Assembly: GCA_035048485.1 (NCBI GenBank)
Contig: CM068587.1
Span: 38,665,501-38,729,500 of the forward strand
Direction of reading: 5' to 3'
Source of the DNA: Pteria penguin
Lineage: Eukaryota; Mollusca; Bivalvia; Pterioida; Pteriidae
Length of the DNA: 64,000 nt
Shown: positions 55,185 through 64,000 of the stretch, in pieces
Layout: every line of letters starts with the position of its first letter
How positions within the stretch are numbered: the first letter of the stretch is position 1
Translations under genes and position numbers: made by a program
The notes under the pieces: generated by a model
The model's input: only the letters and a program-made list of their open reading frames with translations
The model's database searches: none
Told to the model about the DNA's origin: nothing

Positions 55185-55408
55185 GGGTCCGGCGCCATAA
55201 ACTGAGAATATACTTAAGTCAATTTTCCTTTCATTTTAATTTATTACCTCATCAAATGTTCAAATAAATTGTAATGCAGAATGGTTTAATTCTATTTATT
55301 GATAGAATAAAACTCAATGAAATCCAAATCCCACTTAATCATTCGTTGTTAAGCAGAAGAATTTGAAATTTTGACTTAAGTATTTCCTCAGTTTATGGCG
55401 CCGGACCC
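55185..55408. mobile_element. MITE, 224 bp, near-perfect 38-bp TIRs
   Basis: GGGTCCGGCGCCATAAACTG at the left and its exact inverse at the right; the match continues to 38 bp with two mismatches (through TACTTAAGTCAA). The interior is AT-rich and non-coding. No clear TSD, so the superfamily is open. Confidence 0.85.
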
Positions 55409-57520
55409 AGATCTTTATTCCGCTTCTCTGTTTGTCCCCTAGCGATAAAATCTATTGACGAACAACGGACAGCGGGGTATTTCATGACCTTCTCTGGTTT
55501 GGACAGGTATTGTTAAAAAAAAAATGAGAATAATGAACAAAAGTTTACAGTCCCTACTTGTCAAGGCGAAACAATTTGACTTCTTCTGATGTTCAGATAC
55601 AACCGATGTGAATCCTATCTCTGATAGAGTCAAACAACCCATGCCAACTCAAAAACAAGTTACATCAGACAAATAAGTCGATATATCGGTTAATGAAAAC
55701 TTGTAGGCGCAAATTCAATTCTTTACAGACCAATCAGTTTTCCGCGTAATTACGCATCATGTATAAAAAGAGGAGAAAAAAACCCCGTAGGAAATCAGAA
55801 TTCAACAAAACAAACCTCGGACAGAGAATCCTTCAATTAGAGCATAATATACTATAAAATTATACTGATAGTAATAAACACTATTTGCTTCAAAAAGCAA
55901 TCCCCATAGAATATTGCCGGGATTGATTTTATACTTAAAAGCAATATCATGAATATGGGTCATCCTATACCGCAGATTGTTTAAGCCGGATACATCTAAA
56001 TTCGGTGACAATTCATTTAGTGATTTTTTTCTCATATCTGTAACATTCACTCAACGATGGTAACGAGGGAAATAAAGCACTTATCAACTATAATGCATTT
56101 GTTACCATCCATGCTGCTTTTATAAAGTAATATTGATATTTCGACTCTACTATAGTTGTAATTTATCGAAAGAAAGGGGAAAAAGGAGAGACAGGTATGT
56201 TGTTACTCAGGAAATGGAAAATGTTAATAATGAAATTGAATTCGTCATGTTTGTCATAAAGAGGGGTAACTATCGACAACATGAACATTTTCATAAATTA
56301 AAAAATAAACAGTTTTTGTTTGTTTATTCTTTTAAGTCACCCTAAGAGTATCGATATTTCTTCTTTATATGGCGTCAACAACTGCCTAAAACATTGTAAA
56401 ATTATAACATTCACAAGGTATCAGTGACATTTTTGTCATCTGTCATTCACAGACCCTAATGTTTGGAAATGAGGTTAACTTTCTTCATTCACTTTATTTA
56501 TTCATTTATTTATTTATTTATTTATTATTTGTTAGTTTATTTGTTTGTTTACTGAGCATAAAACGCCAGAGAAAATCTAAGTTGTAGACTTTTCAGGTCT
56601 TCCACGACAACCCTTCCCCCTACCCATCATTTCTTCGATTCTGAACACGCTTATATAAACTATAACCATACAGGCATACGCTCCATTCAGTGACACGCAA
56701 ATATAGATAGACTTTATATAATAAAAACAGAAACATGCATTCAATTTCGGACATTTTCGACCTTGAGATCAAAACGACATAATTAGAGAGCTTTGTAAAA
56801 TCCACCACTATGCTATGTATGCTTCTGCATAAAAGTTTTTGTTTTTGTTTGTTTGTTTGATTTTTTTTTTGGGGGGGGGGGGGAGGGGGTTCCGAGCATA
56901 CATTGCATAGTGATGAATTTTACATATCTCTTTATTTATATCGTTTTGATCACTGGATAAATTTGTGATATTGAATGGTTTTGTTTTTATTATAGCCAGT
57001 GTGCTTCCAGTTGAAAGTACAAGAGTGCCTTTTACATGCATATTATTTTTTAAGTTCTATAGAACAATTAATAATAGTATATATTTTATTGTTTGTTTCT
57101 TGACTTGTTATCTTGCCTCGCCATGATGATCTGACTAATGGGCTGTACAAAAACCTAGACAATTTACCTACAGACATTATACTCGAAGCATTGACGGATC
57201 TACATAATACATCTGAGTTGGTTTTGTTTTAGAGGGATTTTGTTTGTTTGTTTGTTTTGTTTTCATGCACTATTATCTTTTGTTGTTTATTTTATTTTAT
57301 TTATTTATTCATTCATTTATTTTGGATGGGGATTATTTGTTTTTGTTTTGTTTTGTTTTGTTTGTTTGTTTGTTTGAGGGGGGTGTGTATCTTTGCAGCG
57401 AATCCCATGTAGACCGGGTTACTGGATATAAGCATAAATATAAATCAAATTATTCAAGAGCAAAATAGTAATCTTTCTGAGAGTTCAAGATAAGATTAAG
57501 TGAATGAGCAGGCATCTCTT
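55409..57520. other. No supported gene
   Basis: An 83-codon minus-strand frame at 56050-55802 looks more protein-like than its neighbours but has no recognised similarity. GATGGTAAC (56054-56062) and GTTACCATC (56101-56109) form a small inverted repeat next to it. (TTTA)n lies at 56503-56527, poly-G at 56871-56883 and GTTT-rich runs at 57240-57376. Confidence 0.35.
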
Positions 57521-57521
57521 C

Positions 57522-57572
57522 TTCTTCTAATACGAAGTGTACTCAAAAGTTGAGCATTATACTTCATGTGGC
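57522..57572 (+). repeat. Short repeat shared with YIPF4 intron 1
   Basis: CTTCTTCTAATACGAAGTGT, then ACTCAAAAGTTGAGCATTAT, recurs with a few changes at 59775-59830. It is probably a transposon scrap; at 59.8 kb it opens a spurious 140-aa frame. Confidence 0.6.
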
Positions 57573-57639
57573 AGTCAAGATAAAAACCTCACGGGGGCAA
57601 TATGATACAGTTAAAAAGATACAAAGTCTTTGATTCTCT

Positions 57640-58300
57640 CTCTAAACTGAATTGGACAAATGGTGCGTTGCCCATTGCTGTCTTCAAAGGAACTTGCTGA
57701 TGTCATTGCTGGTGGAAGTCTGTTACAGTCCCTGATGGTACGTGTGAAGGAGATCCAGTGCACATCGTGTTTCGTTGTTGGGATTGCGAAAGGTATGTTG
57801 TCCCCTTGCCCTGATGTGCGTCTCGATGAGGTATTGCTCTGCTGGAATGGCCATTAGATTGTGCTGGCTCGTGCACGTGAACAGCAATTTAAATAGAAGG
57901 CGGATCTTTATTCTTCTGATCTGTAGTGGTTCCCATCCCACAGAGTTGACCATGCTGGTAACGCTGCCGCTTTCCTATCCCAGTAGTGCTTTGTAACGAA
58001 TCTTGATGCTCTACGCTGGATTTCTCTATCTGGCTGATCTGTCCGCTGGCGTGGAGATCCCATATGGAGGAAGCAAGGTACTTGCTTGAATCCACTACTT
58101 CTAGCTTATGGTTGAGTAGCCTGCAGTCTGCGTGGATGGTCTTTCACTTTGAGACCTGTATGACAACACACTTCTCTGGATGGAACAACATCTGCCACTT
58201 GCTTCCCATTTCTCAAGTGTTGTAAGGTCTTGTTGTAGACTGTTAATTGCTGTCCTCTGTGTTGTTGGTCTAGTGCTGTGATTTAACATAGTCACATCTA
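57640..58300 (-). pseudogene. C-terminal part of a second LINE reverse transcriptase
   Basis: On minus, segments in different frames spell the usual end of a CR1/Jockey-type RT: LQQDLTTLEKWEA, SKYLASSIWDLHASGQISQI, then LGWEPLQIRR-like VGWEPLQIRRIKIRL, IPAEQYL and HIRARGQHTFR. Frameshifts separate them. The upstream catalytic part is missing (5' truncation, typical of LINEs). Confidence 0.75.
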
Positions 58301-58558
58301 TTCTATATATGCGACAAATTTATTTGTTAAAATAAGTAAGTAATAGGTCTAGTGCCCATTTAAGCCCAATATTCTTTTATTTGTTGACAAGGACGAAAAT
58401 ATCACGGTGTCGGTTGCCACGACAGGAGATATTCACGGGGTTCACGTTTTCATGGCATCTAATCCGACATCTATTTATCATTTGCAAATGGTTGTCACTT
58501 ATTTTCTTTTTTTTTTCTATTGTTGTTCAATGTTTGCTTCCGTTTGTTAATGCAAGTC

Positions 58559-58593
58559 CCCCCCCCCCCCTCCCACACACACACACACACACA
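58559..58593. repeat. C run plus (CA)n
   Basis: Low-complexity tract about 95 bp before the YIPF4 start. Confidence 0.9.
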
Positions 58594-58685
58594 AAAGTAA
58601 TAATGACGGGCGCGGTGTTCGATTATTTGTGAATGGCTTCGTGTACCTCTTCCGTTTTTGATTTCCTTGTCAACATTATAAGATC

Positions 58686-64000
<5,315 letters not shown>

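Noticed and set aside
55802..56050. 83-codon minus-strand frame with protein-like composition
   Set aside because: No recognisable family, no supporting splice sites or neighbours; left as unsupported.

Overview
The window looks like AT-rich nuclear DNA of a lophotrochozoan animal, most likely a bivalve mollusc. The reasons are spliced genes with GT-AG introns, a cluster of gustatory-receptor-like (GRL) genes of the kind expanded in molluscs, a YIPF4 orthologue, and many tRNA-derived SINEs, Penelope-like and LINE fragments, foldback elements and hammerhead-ribozyme repeats. Species assignment is inference; nothing bacterial or viral was recognised.

Layout. (1) About 4.2-26.1 kb is a direct tandem duplication. 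Block A (about 4.2-13.1 kb) carries GRL-1 (exons 6532-7560, 8825-8893, 9220-9309, 11170-11223). Block B (about 13.4-26.1 kb) carries GRL-2 (exons 17850-18878, 21557-21625, 21947-22036, 23269-23322). Both have identical exon lengths (1029/69/90/54), phase-0 introns and a last exon with the insect-GR signature TYhhhhhQF. Each block ends in a 108-120-bp minisatellite. (2) 26.1-37.6 kb has no recognisable gene, only repeats. (3) GRL-3 lies on the minus strand (exons 40504-39464, 38368-38300, 37756-37667); its last exon was not found. (4) 43-58.3 kb is a transposon graveyard: two Penelope-type reverse transcriptase relics, a decayed LINE with nested insertions, a second LINE tail, MITEs, and repeats carrying hammerhead ribozyme motifs. 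(5) 58.7 kb to the end holds the first five coding exons of YIPF4 on the plus strand (58686-58794, 60089-60251, 60591-60762, 61421-61498, 62796-62909); the 3' end lies outside the window.

How it fits together. The three GRLs are predicted seven-helix membrane proteins, probably chemosensory or other ligand-gated channels. GRL-1 and GRL-2 share a TATA-containing proximal promoter and an older transposon-derived block 0.4-0.7 kb upstream. YIPF4 is an unrelated Golgi housekeeping gene.

The most notable signal is a family of repeats with a type I hammerhead ribozyme fold. Two copies have an intact core: 47524-47570 on plus and 51371-51420 on minus. In the minus copy two hammerhead sites are exactly 350 nt apart, the layout expected of a retrozyme. 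Decayed copies sit in introns of both GRL-1 and GRL-2, so some insertions are older than the gene duplication.
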